Shown: piece by piece, positions 7,635 through 16,429 of the stretch
Numbering within the stretch: the first letter of the stretch is position 1
Layout of the letters: every line of letters begins with the position of its first letter
Assembly (NCBI RefSeq): GCF_020179755.1
Contig: NZ_JAIUCY010000004.1
Coordinates: 372,001-436,000 of the forward strand
Reading direction: 5' to 3'
DNA length: 64,000 nt
Source: Herbaspirillum sp. alder98
GTDB taxonomy: Bacteria > Pseudomonadota > Gammaproteobacteria > Burkholderiales > Burkholderiaceae_D
The notes under the pieces: generated by a model
What the model was told of the DNA's origin: nothing
Databases searched by the model: none
Seen by the model: the letters and a program-made list of their open reading frames with translations, nothing else
Made by a program: the position numbers and the translations under genes

Positions 7635-9368
7635 CTATCGTAGCGCAACCACGGATTTCAGGCGCGCCTCGGCCACATCGGGAAAGCGGATCACTTCCTG
7701 CTCGGCCAGGCTTTCGAGCGTGGCCGGACGACCGAACAGATAGCCCTGCCCTTCGTGACAACCTTCCTGCTCGAGAATGAGGCGCTGCTGTTCGGTCTCG
7801 ACACCTTCGGCCAGCACCGCCACGTTGAGGCTATGGCCCAGCGCCAGGATCGCGCGCACGAAGGCCTTGGCCTGCTTGCTGCTTTCGAGCTCGCTGATGA
7901 AGCTGCGATCCAGCTTGATCTTGTCGAACGGGAACGAGCGCAAGGTCTCCAGGGACGAATAGCCGCTGCCGAAATCGTCCATGGCAATGGTCACGCCCAT
8001 CGCCTTGAGCTGCTGCAGGATGTGCAGCGCGCGATCGCGGTCGACGATGATGGCGGTCTCGGTCACTTCGAGTTCGAGCCGGGTGGCCGGCAGGCCGGTC
8101 GATGCCAGCACTGCCCGGACCTTGTCGACCAGCGCCAGGTTGCATAACTGCATCGCCGAAAGGTTGACGGCGATGCGTGGTTGCAGGTCCCACTGGGCCG
8201 CTGCCCGACAGGCATGTTCGAGCACCCAGTCGCCGATGGCGCCGATGGCGCCGCACTCTTCGGCAATCGGGATGAACACCGCCGGCGAGATCAGGCCTTG
8301 CTGCGGATGCCGCCAGCGCAGCAGCACTTCATAACCGGTAATCTCTTCGCAATCGACGGCGCGCTGGATCTGGTAGTTCAGGAAGAACTGCCCCTGCTCC
8401 AGCGCCAGCCAGATGTCGCGTGCCATGGCGCGACGAGCACGCGAGGCCTCGTCCATGTTGGCTTCGTAGAAGCAGATCTTCTCGCCCATGCTCTTCTTGG
8501 CACGGTACATGGCAAGGTCGGCGTTGTTGAGCAATTGCGCGCGGTCTTCGGCGTCGCCCGGAAACATCGCCACGCCCAGGCTGGCGCCGGGCGCCATGTC
8601 GGTATCGCTCAGGCGCAGCACCGACGTCAGCGCGCGATACAGGCGAGTGATGAAATCGGCCAGCGAGCGCTCCTGGCGAAACACCTTCAGCGCGACGAAT
8701 TCATCACCGCCGAAACGGGCCACGACTTCGTTCTCGCCGGCCATCGTCTTCATGCGCTCGGCCAGTTCGCACAGCACCTGGTCGCCCACCGCATGACCGA
8801 AGGCATCGTTGATTTCCTTGAAGCCATCGAGGTCGATACTGATGATGGCGATTTCCTGCTCGCCATGCTGCAAGCCACTGATGGCCGCATCCAGCCGCTC
8901 CAGGAATTGCGCGCGATTGGGCAGCCCGGTCATGGCGTCGTGCCGCGCCAGATAATTGATCTGCTCGCGGCTTTCCATCTGTTCGGTGCGGTCGCGCGTG
9001 ATCTTGGCAAAGCCAAGCAGCTCGCCGTTTTCCTTGAAGATGCGATCGATCACCACGTGCGCCCAGAAGCGGCTGCCATCCTTGCGGTAGCGCCAGCCTT
9101 CGTCTTCGAACTTGCCTTCATGCAGGGCGATGGCGAGGTTCTTGCCCGGCAAGCCGGCGGCGCGGTCGTCATCGCTGTAGAACAGGGAGAAATTGCGGCC
9201 CACGATCTCGTGTTCGAGATAGCCCTTGGCGCGCTGGGCGCCGGCATTCCAGTTGGCGACCGTGCCGTCGGGCCGCAGCATGTAGATGGCGTAGTCGGTA
9301 ATGCCCTCGACCAGCAATTTATAAGTATGTTCGGATGAAAATTCGGTCAAATCAACTTCCTGCGCCAT
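7635..9368 (-). CDS. PAS-GGDEF-EAL cyclic-di-GMP signalling protein
   Basis: This 577-residue cytoplasmic protein has a PAS domain (roughly 10-125, with AIYMLRPDGTVANWNAGAQR), a diguanylate cyclase domain with intact RFGGDEFVAL, and a phosphodiesterase domain. In the EAL domain the signature reads EVLLRW rather than EALLRW, but the other metal and catalytic motifs (EVTETA, DDFGSGYSS, KLDRSFI, AEGVET) are present. It could make or degrade cyclic-di-GMP in response to redox, oxygen or ligand sensed by the PAS domain. The start at 9368 follows a purine-rich GGGGGGAAG; upstream in-frame codons do not encode recognisable domain sequence. No transmembrane segment is visible. Confidence 0.92.
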   Translation of the reverse strand: MAQEVDLTEFSSEHTYKLLVEGITDYAIYMLRPDGTVANWNAGAQRAKGYLEHEIVGRNFSLFYSDDDRAAGLPGKNLAIALHEGKFEDEGWRYRKDGSRFWAHVVIDRIFKENGELLGFAKITRDRTEQMESREQINYLARHDAMTGLPNRAQFLERLDAAISGLQHGEQEIAIISIDLDGFKEINDAFGHAVGDQVLCELAERMKTMAGENEVVARFGGDEFVALKVFRQERSLADFITRLYRALTSVLRLSDTDMAPGASLGVAMFPGDAEDRAQLLNNADLAMYRAKKSMGEKICFYEANMDEASRARRAMARDIWLALEQGQFFLNYQIQRAVDCEEITGYEVLLRWRHPQQGLISPAVFIPIAEECGAIGAIGDWVLEHACRAAAQWDLQPRIAVNLSAMQLCNLALVDKVRAVLASTGLPATRLELEVTETAIIVDRDRALHILQQLKAMGVTIAMDDFGSGYSSLETLRSFPFDKIKLDRSFISELESSKQAKAFVRAILALGHSLNVAVLAEGVETEQQRLILEQEGCHEGQGYLFGRPATLESLAEQEVIRFPDVAEARLKSVVALR

Positions 9369-9777
9369 GTGCGCTTCCCCCCGGTCGCCGCATTTCCGTC
9401 TCGAAAAACACCGTGAACAACCTGTACGTGATGCCCGATCCTTGGCTACGCCACGTGGACGCGTCGAATCTTTGAGGGCTTGATTGTCGAGTATTTTAAC
9501 CGGCACTGCCTCGCGTGCAGCCCCGTGGGAAGCATGAAATTTATCAAATTATCAACTAAACAACGGGGCATTTCCTTAGTACATGACGGCAGCGATTGCG
9601 CTAGATCAAGAAATTATCTCAGGCAATTACAACATTCCCACGAGGTGGTGCCGACAAAGTGGTGCGATAGCCAAAAACTCGAAAACGGCGCATTGCCAGC
9701 GGCATTTAGACATTCTTAATATAATTTCCTGGCAACTTTTACAACAAGATTCCTTCGCCAAAAGTTAGAGGAGAATT
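9369..9777. other. Divergent intergenic region, no gene recognised
   Basis: These 409 bases separate the start of the cyclic-di-GMP protein from the DUF3311/symporter operon, so promoters for both must lie here. The right half is AT-rich. A partial FNR/CRP-like half palindrome (TTGCG-N4-ATCAA at 9596-9609) is visible but weak. Short open frames here look random, without ribosome-binding sites. Confidence 0.5.
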
Positions 9778-9957
9778 ATGCGGCTACTACTCATCCTGCC
9801 GTTCATTGGTTTGCTCTGGGTTCCGTTCTATAACGAAGAACTGCCCACCCTGTTCGGTTTCCCCTTCTTCTACTGGTACCAGTTTGCCTGGGTGCCGCTG
9901 ACCTCGCTGATCATCTGGCTGGTGTATCGCGACGGCCTCAGGAAGGGAGTCGAATAA
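9778..9957 (+). CDS. DUF3311 small membrane protein of the symporter operon
   Basis: This 59-residue protein has two hydrophobic segments (about residues 2-18 and 30-47) separated by a short loop, and matches DUF3311 in composition and motif (LPFIGLLWVPFYN, then FYWYQFAWVPLTSL). These small proteins are habitually encoded directly upstream of a sodium:solute symporter and are thought to be accessory subunits, analogous to YhdT-like partners; the exact role is not established. The ATG is preceded by AGAGGAGAATT. Its stop overlaps the symporter start by one base (TAATG), indicating translational coupling. Confidence 0.85.
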   Translation: MRLLLILPFIGLLWVPFYNEELPTLFGFPFFYWYQFAWVPLTSLIIWLVYRDGLRKGVE

Positions 9958-11450
9958 TGGACACCAACAACATCCACTGGTCTGCGCTGTGGGTTTTCAT
10001 TTTCTTTTTCGTGCTGGTCACGGTGATGGGCTTCTGGGCTTCGCGCTGGCAGGCGGGGCCCAAGAACAAGGGCGCCCATCTCGATGAATGGGGCCTGGGC
10101 GGGCGCAACTTCGGCACCTGGATCACCTGGTTCCTGGTGGGCGGCGACTTCTATACCGCCTACACCGTGATCGCGGTGCCGGCGCTGGTCTACGCTGTCG
10201 GCGCCTACGGCTTCTTTGCGCTGCCCTATACCATCCTGGTCTATCCGATCGTGTTCGTGATCATGCCCAAGCTATGGCATGCGGCGCACAAGGCCGGGCA
10301 CGTCACGGCCGCCGATGTGGTGTGGGGCCGCTACCAGTCGAGACCGCTCGAGTTCGCCATCGCCCTCACCGGGGTGGTCGCCACCATGCCCTATATCGCC
10401 CTGCAACTGATCGGCATGGAGGTGGTGATCAAGGCGCTCGGGCTGACCGGCGAGTTGCCGTTGCTGGCGGCGTTCGTGATCCTGGCCTTGTACACCTATT
10501 CCGCCGGTCTGCGCGCGCCGGCCCTGATCGCCTTCGTCAAGGACCTGATGATCTACATCGTGGTGCTGGCGGCGGTGATCATCGTGCCGGCCAAGCTGGG
10601 CGGCTACGGTGCGGTGTTCGGTGCAGCGCGCGATGCCTTCGCGGCCAAGGGCGGCGCCACCGGCCTGACGCTGAAACCCACCCAGATCCTGCCGTTCGCC
10701 ACGCTGGCACTGGGGTCGGCGCTGGCCGCCTTCATGTATCCGCACACGCTGACCGGCATCTTCGCCGCCAAGGACGCCGACACCATTCGCAAGAATGCAG
10801 TGTTCCTGCCGGCCTATACGGTATTGCTGGGGCTGATCGCGTTGCTGGGTTTCATGGCGTATGCCGCAGGCATCACGGTGCAATCCAACAACGACGTCGT
10901 GCCGGCGCTGTTCAATGGCCTGTTTCCGGGCTGGTTCGCGGGCTTCGCATTTGCCGCCATTGCCATCGGTGCGCTGGTGCCGGCGGCGGTGATGTCGATC
11001 GGCGCCTCGAACCTGTTCACCCGCAACTTCTGGAAACCCTACGTCAACCCGAACATCAGCAACGAGGGTGAAGCGAAGGTGGCCAAGGTGGTGTCGCTGG
11101 TGGTCAAGTTCGGCGCGCTGGTGTTCATCCTGTTCCTGCCTACCAAGTTCGCACTCGACCTGCAATTGCTGGGGGGCGTGTGGATATTGCAGACCTTCCC
11201 GGCACTGGTGTTTGGCCTGTTCGTCAGTTGGTTCGGCGCCCGTGCGTTGCTGTGCGGCTGGGCCGTGGGCATCGTCGGTGGCAGCTGGATGGCGTTTGCC
11301 GATGGCATCAAGCCGGTACACACCTTCGTGATCAATGGCGATGCCTACACCATGTACACCGGCCTGATTGCACTGGCGCTCAACATCGTGGTGGCCGTGA
11401 TCGTGAACCTGGTGTTGGGTCGCGGTTCGCAACCGGCGTTGAAACACTGA
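9957..11450 (+). CDS. Sodium:solute symporter (SSS family, monocarboxylate-type)
   Basis: This 497-residue inner-membrane transporter has about 13 predicted helices and the SSS signature style: WGLGGRNFGTWITWFLVGGDFYTAYT near residue 45-70, then AADVVWGRYQSRPLEF and SALAAFMYPHTLTG. It is most like the MctP/YhjB group, which imports monocarboxylates such as pyruvate, lactate or short amino acids. The pairing with an upstream DUF3311 protein fits this group. The two form an operon that ends at a hairpin terminator at 11559-11597. Substrate identity cannot be fixed from sequence. Confidence 0.9.
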   Translation: MDTNNIHWSALWVFIFFFVLVTVMGFWASRWQAGPKNKGAHLDEWGLGGRNFGTWITWFLVGGDFYTAYTVIAVPALVYAVGAYGFFALPYTILVYPIVFVIMPKLWHAAHKAGHVTAADVVWGRYQSRPLEFAIALTGVVATMPYIALQLIGMEVVIKALGLTGELPLLAAFVILALYTYSAGLRAPALIAFVKDLMIYIVVLAAVIIVPAKLGGYGAVFGAARDAFAAKGGATGLTLKPTQILPFATLALGSALAAFMYPHTLTGIFAAKDADTIRKNAVFLPAYTVLLGLIALLGFMAYAAGITVQSNNDVVPALFNGLFPGWFAGFAFAAIAIGALVPAAVMSIGASNLFTRNFWKPYVNPNISNEGEAKVAKVVSLVVKFGALVFILFLPTKFALDLQLLGGVWILQTFPALVFGLFVSWFGARALLCGWAVGIVGGSWMAFADGIKPVHTFVINGDAYTMYTGLIALALNIVVAVIVNLVLGRGSQPALKH

Positions 11451-11558
11451 GGCACTGATACGCTGGTGCAGCAAGCGGCACCCTGATCCCTTGCACGGCG
11501 CGTATCGAAAGTTGCCGTGGTCGTGCGGTGGGACAGGCTGATGTTTCGCCAAATGGAG

Positions 11559-11597
11559 ATTGCCGCCGTGGAGAAATCTGTGGCGGCAATTTTTTTA
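11559..11597 (+). terminator. Intrinsic terminator of the symporter operon
   Basis: A perfect 9-bp stem (ATTGCCGCC at 11559-11567 with GGCGGCAAT at 11582-11590) is followed by an uninterrupted run of T to 11597. It lies about 110 bases after the symporter stop. Confidence 0.8.
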
Positions 11598-11745
11598 CGG
11601 CGCAAGGGACTGGAGTTCAGCCATTGCTCTCAGGGGGGATTTGAGATGTGGGCCTCGGAGTGTGCTGGTGGGACGGTGCGCTTAACAAATGTCCCACTGC
11701 AAGGCCTGATGGCCCGGAAAGCTTTCCTGGAAATGTGACGGACGT

Positions 11746-11774
11746 CACTGGGCCCTGACTTTCGTCAGGGCGAC
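11746..11774. repeat. REP-like hairpin unit
   Basis: CACTGGGCCCTGAC followed by a TTTC loop and GTCAGGGCGAC reproduces hairpin 1 of the 4392-4472 element. The stem carries compensating substitutions (GCCCTGAC with GTCAGGGC), which argues for conserved structure. Confidence 0.7.
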
Positions 11775-11802
11775 GGAAGACGGAAGTTAGTCGCCGGAAA
11801 TG

Positions 11803-11836
11803 AAAAATGCCCGCTGCGTCTGCGCAGCGGGCATTT
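11803..11836 (-). terminator. Terminator after the desaturase (bidirectional hairpin)
   Basis: A 14-bp perfect stem (11805-11818 with 11823-11836) has a 4-nt loop. Read on the minus strand it ends in five Ts, placing a strong terminator about 30 bases after the desaturase stop codon. Confidence 0.8.
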
Positions 11837-11868
11837 CAATTCAGGACCGACTAACTGACTGATGTCGA

Positions 11869-13062
11869 TCAGGCGTAGCTGCGCAGACGTACCGCAAAGT
11901 CACGCAAGGCCTGGATACCCGAGGCTTCAGCCCGAGCGCACCAGTCTTGCAATTGCTGCAGCAGCTGCTCGCGGGTCGAGTGCGAACGCTCCCAGATGGC
12001 ACCCAGTTCGATACGCATCTCGTGCATCGTCTTGAGCGCATTGCTGTGCGTGAACAACTCCGAGAGCTGTTGCTTCTGACCGTCTTCCAACTTGGTCGGC
12101 TCGGTCTGCAGCAGCTTCTTGGACGACTTCAGGAAGCGCGATTCCAGCTTGGCTTTTTCGATCAGGTGATCCAGCTCGTCCTTCCAGGCACGCTTGACCG
12201 AACTGGCGTACTTGGCAGTGACGTCATAACGGTTGGAGATCACCGACTGCAGCGTATCGAAGTCGACCGCCAGCTTCTTGCTGTCGAACTTGGGCACCGG
12301 CGCTACCTTCTTGACCTTGGCCAGGCCAACGGTCTCGAGAATACGGATATACATCCAGCCGATATCGAACTCATACCACTTCGACGAAAACTTGGCCGAG
12401 GTACCAAAGGTATGGTGGTTGTTGTGCATCTCTTCGCCGCCGATGATGATACCGATCGGGAACAGGTTGGTCGCCGCATCGTTGCAGTCGTAGTTGCGAT
12501 AGCCCCAGAAGTGACCGATACCGTTGACCACGCCAGCGGCCCAGAACGGGATCCATGCCATCTGCACCGCCCAGATCGCCAGGCCGATGGCGCCGAACAG
12601 CGCGATGTCGATGATCATCATGATACCCACACCCTGCCAGCCGTACTTGCTGTAGATGTTGTGCTCGATCCAGTCGTCAGGCGTGCCGTGACCGAATTTT
12701 TCCATGGTCTCGGCGTTCTTCGACTCTTGGCGATACAGCTCGGCGCCCTGCCACATCACTTTCGAGATGCCACGGGTCTGCGGGCTGTGCGGATCTTCTT
12801 CGGTTTCGCACTTGGCGTGATGCTTGCGGTGAATCGCAGCCCATTCCTTGGTGACCATACCGGTGGTCATCCACAACCACAGGCGGAAGAAGTGGCTGGG
12901 GATCGCGTGCATTTCGAGCGCGCGATGCGCCTGGCAACGATGCAGGTAGAGTGTCACGCCCACGATCGTGATGTGTGTCATCACCAAGGTGTAAATGACA
13001 ATCTGCCAACCGCTTGCGTGCAGCAAGCCGTGGGCAACAAAGTCGAGGATCGCATCTAGCAT
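11869..13062 (-). CDS. Membrane acyl-CoA/acyl-lipid delta-9 fatty acid desaturase
   Basis: This 397-residue integral membrane protein has the three histidine boxes of the stearoyl-CoA desaturase class: HRCQAH (about residue 40), HRKHH (about 77) and HNNHH (about 213). These boxes hold the di-iron centre that introduces a cis double bond into saturated acyl chains, adjusting membrane fluidity. Four hydrophobic segments flank them. After about residue 240 comes a soluble, charged, probably helical C-terminal tail of about 150 residues that is usual in betaproteobacterial homologues. The start at 13062 has GGAG seven bases upstream. It has its own 118-base leader and a hairpin terminator. Confidence 0.92.
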   Translation of the reverse strand: MLDAILDFVAHGLLHASGWQIVIYTLVMTHITIVGVTLYLHRCQAHRALEMHAIPSHFFRLWLWMTTGMVTKEWAAIHRKHHAKCETEEDPHSPQTRGISKVMWQGAELYRQESKNAETMEKFGHGTPDDWIEHNIYSKYGWQGVGIMMIIDIALFGAIGLAIWAVQMAWIPFWAAGVVNGIGHFWGYRNYDCNDAATNLFPIGIIIGGEEMHNNHHTFGTSAKFSSKWYEFDIGWMYIRILETVGLAKVKKVAPVPKFDSKKLAVDFDTLQSVISNRYDVTAKYASSVKRAWKDELDHLIEKAKLESRFLKSSKKLLQTEPTKLEDGQKQQLSELFTHSNALKTMHEMRIELGAIWERSHSTREQLLQQLQDWCARAEASGIQALRDFAVRLRSYA

Positions 13063-13180
13063 TATCACTACTCCAAATAGAAAACTACTATCGGACAAAA
13101 CCACCATCACACAGCGGCCGATCTACACAAATGTAAATCGACCGTTTGAACTTGTTCGGGGAAAATGTTTTTATGTTCTT

Positions 13181-14542
13181 CTAATTTTCGGGCATTGTAC
13201 GCGAAATCTGTTCGCCTTGGGGTTCAGGTTTTTCCTGAGCCGCAGGCGCTGTACTTTGCCGGAAACTGCGTTCATCCATGATTCGGATGTCACGCTTGGC
13301 GTGCGCCAGCTGGATCCCCTCCCGCTTGAACGCTTGCCATATTGCCCGGTTGACATCGGAAATCACGTTCAACCGGCCATTCTCGGGGTCTGTGATCCAG
13401 AATCCCAGTTCGAGTTCGAGCCCATCAGCACCTATTTTTGTCAGCAGGCCCTGCGGCGCGGTCTGTTGCGAGATCCGTTTCACCCCAAGTGCGGCTTGCT
13501 CCATGATAGACAAGACCGTTTCGACGTCGTCCTGGTACAGAATTGTAAGTTGTGTCGACAATCGCACAATGCGGTGGGTCAACGAATAGTTCTGGACCGG
13601 ATTGGCCATGAACATTTCGTTGGGCAACACCGACTCGATGCCGTCGAGACCTTCGAGGATGGTATAGCGGGTATTGATCTGGGTGACGCGGCCAAAATAT
13701 TTATCCACAGCAACCATGTCGCCAATGATCATGCTGCGCTCGAACAGGATCACGAAGCCCGACACATAGCTGCTGGCAATCTTCTGCAAGCCGAGGCCGA
13801 TCCCCACGCCGAGGGCGCCGCCGAACACCGACAGCACGGTCAGGTCGATGCCCACCAGCGACAGGCTGACCAGGAATGCCACCAAAATCAGCACCGCCCG
13901 CGCCATACGCGCCACCACCGTGCGCAGCGACGAATGCATGTTGCTGAATTTCATCAGGCGGTTTTCGAGCACCGCACCGATCCACAACGCAATGATCAAC
14001 GTCACCAGCACCGATGCCACCGCCTGCAGGCTGGTCAGCAGCGAAGCCTTGTGGCGGCCCAGCGGCAGCTCGGTGGTATCCAGGTAGTCGACGAATTCGG
14101 GCCACAGGCCCGTGATGTAGAGCAGCACGCACAGCCAGACGATGATGGCGATGACTTTTTCGGACAGGTGCAGCAGCGCGCCAACGGTGGCGTCCTTGAC
14201 GAAAATCCCGCGCAGCACATAGAACACGAAGCGCATCGCGACCTGGGCAATGGCCAGCGGAAACATGATCTGCCACAGGCCCACCGGGTGGGCAATCTGC
14301 TTCAGGCCGAAGTAACAGGCCGCCAGCAAACCCAGCGTGAGCAGCGGCGACAACACCCGCACAAAGCTCTTGACGCCGATCTGCACCAGCGACTGCTGGT
14401 CATCGCCATTGAGGCGAAACAGCGTGCGCACCCAGCGCGACAGCCCGATGCCGCCCAATATGCACAGGGCGATCACGACAAACTGGCGCAGTACGTCAAC
14501 CAGTGGCGGGTAAGTGAATAACGACAGGAAATGCTCGGTCAT
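13181..14542 (-). CDS. MscS-family mechanosensitive channel protein
   Basis: This 453-residue inner-membrane protein has about five N-terminal hydrophobic segments, then the MscS pore helix and beta domain (GGALGVGIGLGLQKIASSYV, then GDMVAVDKYFGRVTQINTRY and LPNEMFMANPVQNYS). Such channels open under membrane tension to release solutes during hypo-osmotic shock. I chose the ATG at 14542 because upstream codons overlap the PLD gene and encode no membrane segment. It sits 4 bases after the PLD stop, so it is the last gene of a purN-rsmB-PLD-mscS run. The C-terminus is low-complexity and polar. Confidence 0.9.
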   Translation of the reverse strand: MTEHFLSLFTYPPLVDVLRQFVVIALCILGGIGLSRWVRTLFRLNGDDQQSLVQIGVKSFVRVLSPLLTLGLLAACYFGLKQIAHPVGLWQIMFPLAIAQVAMRFVFYVLRGIFVKDATVGALLHLSEKVIAIIVWLCVLLYITGLWPEFVDYLDTTELPLGRHKASLLTSLQAVASVLVTLIIALWIGAVLENRLMKFSNMHSSLRTVVARMARAVLILVAFLVSLSLVGIDLTVLSVFGGALGVGIGLGLQKIASSYVSGFVILFERSMIIGDMVAVDKYFGRVTQINTRYTILEGLDGIESVLPNEMFMANPVQNYSLTHRIVRLSTQLTILYQDDVETVLSIMEQAALGVKRISQQTAPQGLLTKIGADGLELELGFWITDPENGRLNVISDVNRAIWQAFKREGIQLAHAKRDIRIMDERSFRQSTAPAAQEKPEPQGEQISRTMPEN

Positions 14543-14546
14543 GGCG

Positions 14547-15131
14547 TCAGGGTGCGGCCTCGGCGTCTTCGCGATGACGCTCCCAGTTGGCGGCATAACG
14601 GCCGACCAGCGCCCCGTCACCCGCCAGCACCAGAATATTTTCGGCGTTGCGATGCTGGGCCGACCAGGTGAAGTTGAAGCTGCCGGTGATCACTGCGGCC
14701 GAGGTCTGGCCGGCGTCGATCACGATCACCTTGTTATGGGCGCTGCGATAAATGGTCTCGAACCAGACCGGGATACCGGCCGCGCGCAACTGGTGCAGGC
14801 GATCGGTCGAGTTGTTGTCGAGTTGTCCGCGATCCATCATGACCTTCACATCGACGCCACGCGCATGCGCCGCCACCAGGGCATCGACGATCTTGCGGTT
14901 GGTCAGCAGATAGGCTTGCATCAGCACCTGGTGACGCGCGCCCGCCAGGCGCTCGACGATGATGCCTTCGATGTCGTCCCACGGCGCAAAGGCCGCCTGC
15001 ACGGTGCCGTGTATCTGCACCGTCGGCGGCGTTGCAGGCGCCGGGGCCTTGCTGCGGGCGTTGACGCCGCCGGCCAGTGCCAGCAGCATCAGCGCCACCA
15101 GTGGCCATGAACGGCGGCTCGTCGCGCGCAT
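14547..15131 (-). CDS. Exported phospholipase D-like protein (single HKD motif)
   Basis: This 194-residue protein has an N-terminal hydrophobic signal segment (about 8-25) and one PLD catalytic motif, HNKVIVID, followed by GSFNFTWSAQHRNAEN. Single-HKD proteins of this size act as homodimers; relatives include the Nuc endonuclease and phosphodiesterases of the periplasm. A nuclease or phospholipase activity is therefore likely, the substrate being undetermined. Its start overlaps the rsmB stop by one base (TGATG), so it is translated with rsmB, and mscS follows after 4 bases. Confidence 0.87.
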   Translation of the reverse strand: MRATSRRSWPLVALMLLALAGGVNARSKAPAPATPPTVQIHGTVQAAFAPWDDIEGIIVERLAGARHQVLMQAYLLTNRKIVDALVAAHARGVDVKVMMDRGQLDNNSTDRLHQLRAAGIPVWFETIYRSAHNKVIVIDAGQTSAAVITGSFNFTWSAQHRNAENILVLAGDGALVGRYAANWERHREDAEAAP

Positions 15132-16387
15132 CAGGCGCGGCGCTCCAGCACAGCGGCGAAGAAACCGTCGGTGTGATGCTGGTGCGGCAGCAGCTTGAGA
15201 TAATCCTGCATCTCCAGCTCGACCTTTTGCTCGGCCAATACTTCATGCATCGGACGCAGCGAGAAATCGGGGTTGGCGGCCAGGAACTCGGTCACCACCT
15301 GTTCGTTTTCTTCGTCCAGGATGCTGCAGGTGCCATACACCAGGCGACCGCCCGGGCGCACCAGGCGCGCCGCGCTGGTCAGGATGGCCATCTGCTTGGC
15401 ATGCATCTCGATGATGGTCTCGGGGGTCTGGCGCCACTTCATGTCGGGATTGCGGCGCAGCGTGCCCAGGCCACTACAGGGCGCGTCGACCAGCACGCGG
15501 TCGATCTTGCCGGCCAGGCGCTTGACCTTGGCATCGTTTTCGTGGGCGATCATCACCGGATGCACGTTGGACAGGCCACTGCGCGCCAGACGCGGCTTGA
15601 GCTTGGCCAGGCGCTTTTCGGAAATGTCGAACGCATACAGGCGACCGGTATTGCGCATCGATGCGCCCAGCGCCAGCGTCTTGCCGCCGGCGCCGGCGCA
15701 GAAATCGACCACCATCTCGCCGCGCTTGGCGCCCACCACCAGGGCCAGCAACTGGCTGCCCTCGTCCTGCACCTCGATGGCGCCTTCCTTGAACAGTGTC
15801 ATGTTCTGCAACACCGGCTTCTTCACGGCGCGCAAGCCCAGCGGCGCATACGGCGTGACTTCACACACCACGGGTACCTTGGCCAGTTCGGCCAGCACGG
15901 CTTCGCGGTCGGTCTTGACCGCATTGACGCGCAGGTCCAGCGGAGCTTGCTGGTTCATGGCGTCGGCCAGTTCCATGGCACCGGCTTCGCCCATACGTTC
16001 GACCAGGCGCTCGTACAGCCAGGGTGGCAGGTTGCTGCGCATCTGCGCCGGCAACTGGCCGCGATCGATCTGCGCCACGCGTTGCAGCCATTCGGTCTCT
16101 TCGGGTTGCAACCCGGCAATCGACTCGATGCTGACGGCGTCGACCAGGCCCAGCAGGGTCAGGCGGCGCATCATCGGGCCGGCGCCCGATTCGGCAAAAT
16201 TGGTGAAGACCGTCTTGTTGCGCAGCATGCCGTAGATCGCCTCGGCAATCACGCCGCGCTCGCGGCTGCCCAGCCTGGGGTGGTCGCGGAAATAGCGCGA
16301 CAGGGTGACATCGGCCGGGCCGGTGAAGCGCAGGATCTCGCGCAACAGTTCTTCGGTATGGGGAATGATCGCGGGTGGCAATCTCAT
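15131..16387 (-). CDS. rsmB: RsmB-type 16S rRNA cytosine-C5 methyltransferase
   Basis: This 418-residue SAM-dependent methyltransferase of the RsmB/NOP2 family has an N-terminal NusB-like helical region, then the Rossmann core with FCAGAGGKTLALG (SAM loop), the DAPCSGLGTLRRNPD motif IV and the catalytic-cysteine motif VYGTCSILDEENE. It methylates cytosine in 16S rRNA (m5C967 in E. coli). It is encoded after purN, with 42 bases between, and overlaps the PLD gene. In many related genomes rsmB follows purN or fmt-like genes, which fits. An assignment to another NOP2/Sun paralogue is the main alternative. Confidence 0.88.
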   Translation of the reverse strand: MRLPPAIIPHTEELLREILRFTGPADVTLSRYFRDHPRLGSRERGVIAEAIYGMLRNKTVFTNFAESGAGPMMRRLTLLGLVDAVSIESIAGLQPEETEWLQRVAQIDRGQLPAQMRSNLPPWLYERLVERMGEAGAMELADAMNQQAPLDLRVNAVKTDREAVLAELAKVPVVCEVTPYAPLGLRAVKKPVLQNMTLFKEGAIEVQDEGSQLLALVVGAKRGEMVVDFCAGAGGKTLALGASMRNTGRLYAFDISEKRLAKLKPRLARSGLSNVHPVMIAHENDAKVKRLAGKIDRVLVDAPCSGLGTLRRNPDMKWRQTPETIIEMHAKQMAILTSAARLVRPGGRLVYGTCSILDEENEQVVTEFLAANPDFSLRPMHEVLAEQKVELEMQDYLKLLPHQHHTDGFFAAVLERRA

Positions 16388-16429
16388 GCTGGGTCCTTCG
16401 GATTCAAAAAGTAAGGTGACTGCAATGAC

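Larger units (their letters stand above)
11451..11868. other. Intergenic region with terminators and a REP-like unit
   Basis: The 418 bases between the convergent symporter and desaturase genes hold a plus-strand terminator (11559-11597), a single REP-like hairpin (11746-11774) and a bidirectional terminator (11803-11836). A 73-codon open frame at 11517-11738 has no ribosome-binding site and reads through the first terminator, so I do not call it a gene. Confidence 0.6.

Noticed and set aside
7588-7761. N-terminal 58-codon extension of the sirtuin
   Set aside because: It overlaps the end of the GGDEF/EAL gene, is basic and unconserved in style, and a methionine lies just before the sirtuin fold.
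9596-9609. FNR/CRP-like site TTGCG-N4-ATCAA before the DUF3311 operon
   Set aside because: Only one half matches the consensus, and one such match is expected by chance in 400 bases.
11517-11738. 73-codon frame in the symporter-desaturase gap
   Set aside because: No ribosome-binding site, and it reads through a strong terminator hairpin.
12995-14521. 508-codon plus-strand frame opposite the MscS gene
   Set aside because: The product is a His/Gln/Arg-rich antisense translation typical of high-GC DNA. It spans two real genes on the other strand.
15077-16414. 445-codon plus-strand frame opposite rsmB
   Set aside because: Antisense shadow; the minus strand carries all RsmB catalytic motifs.
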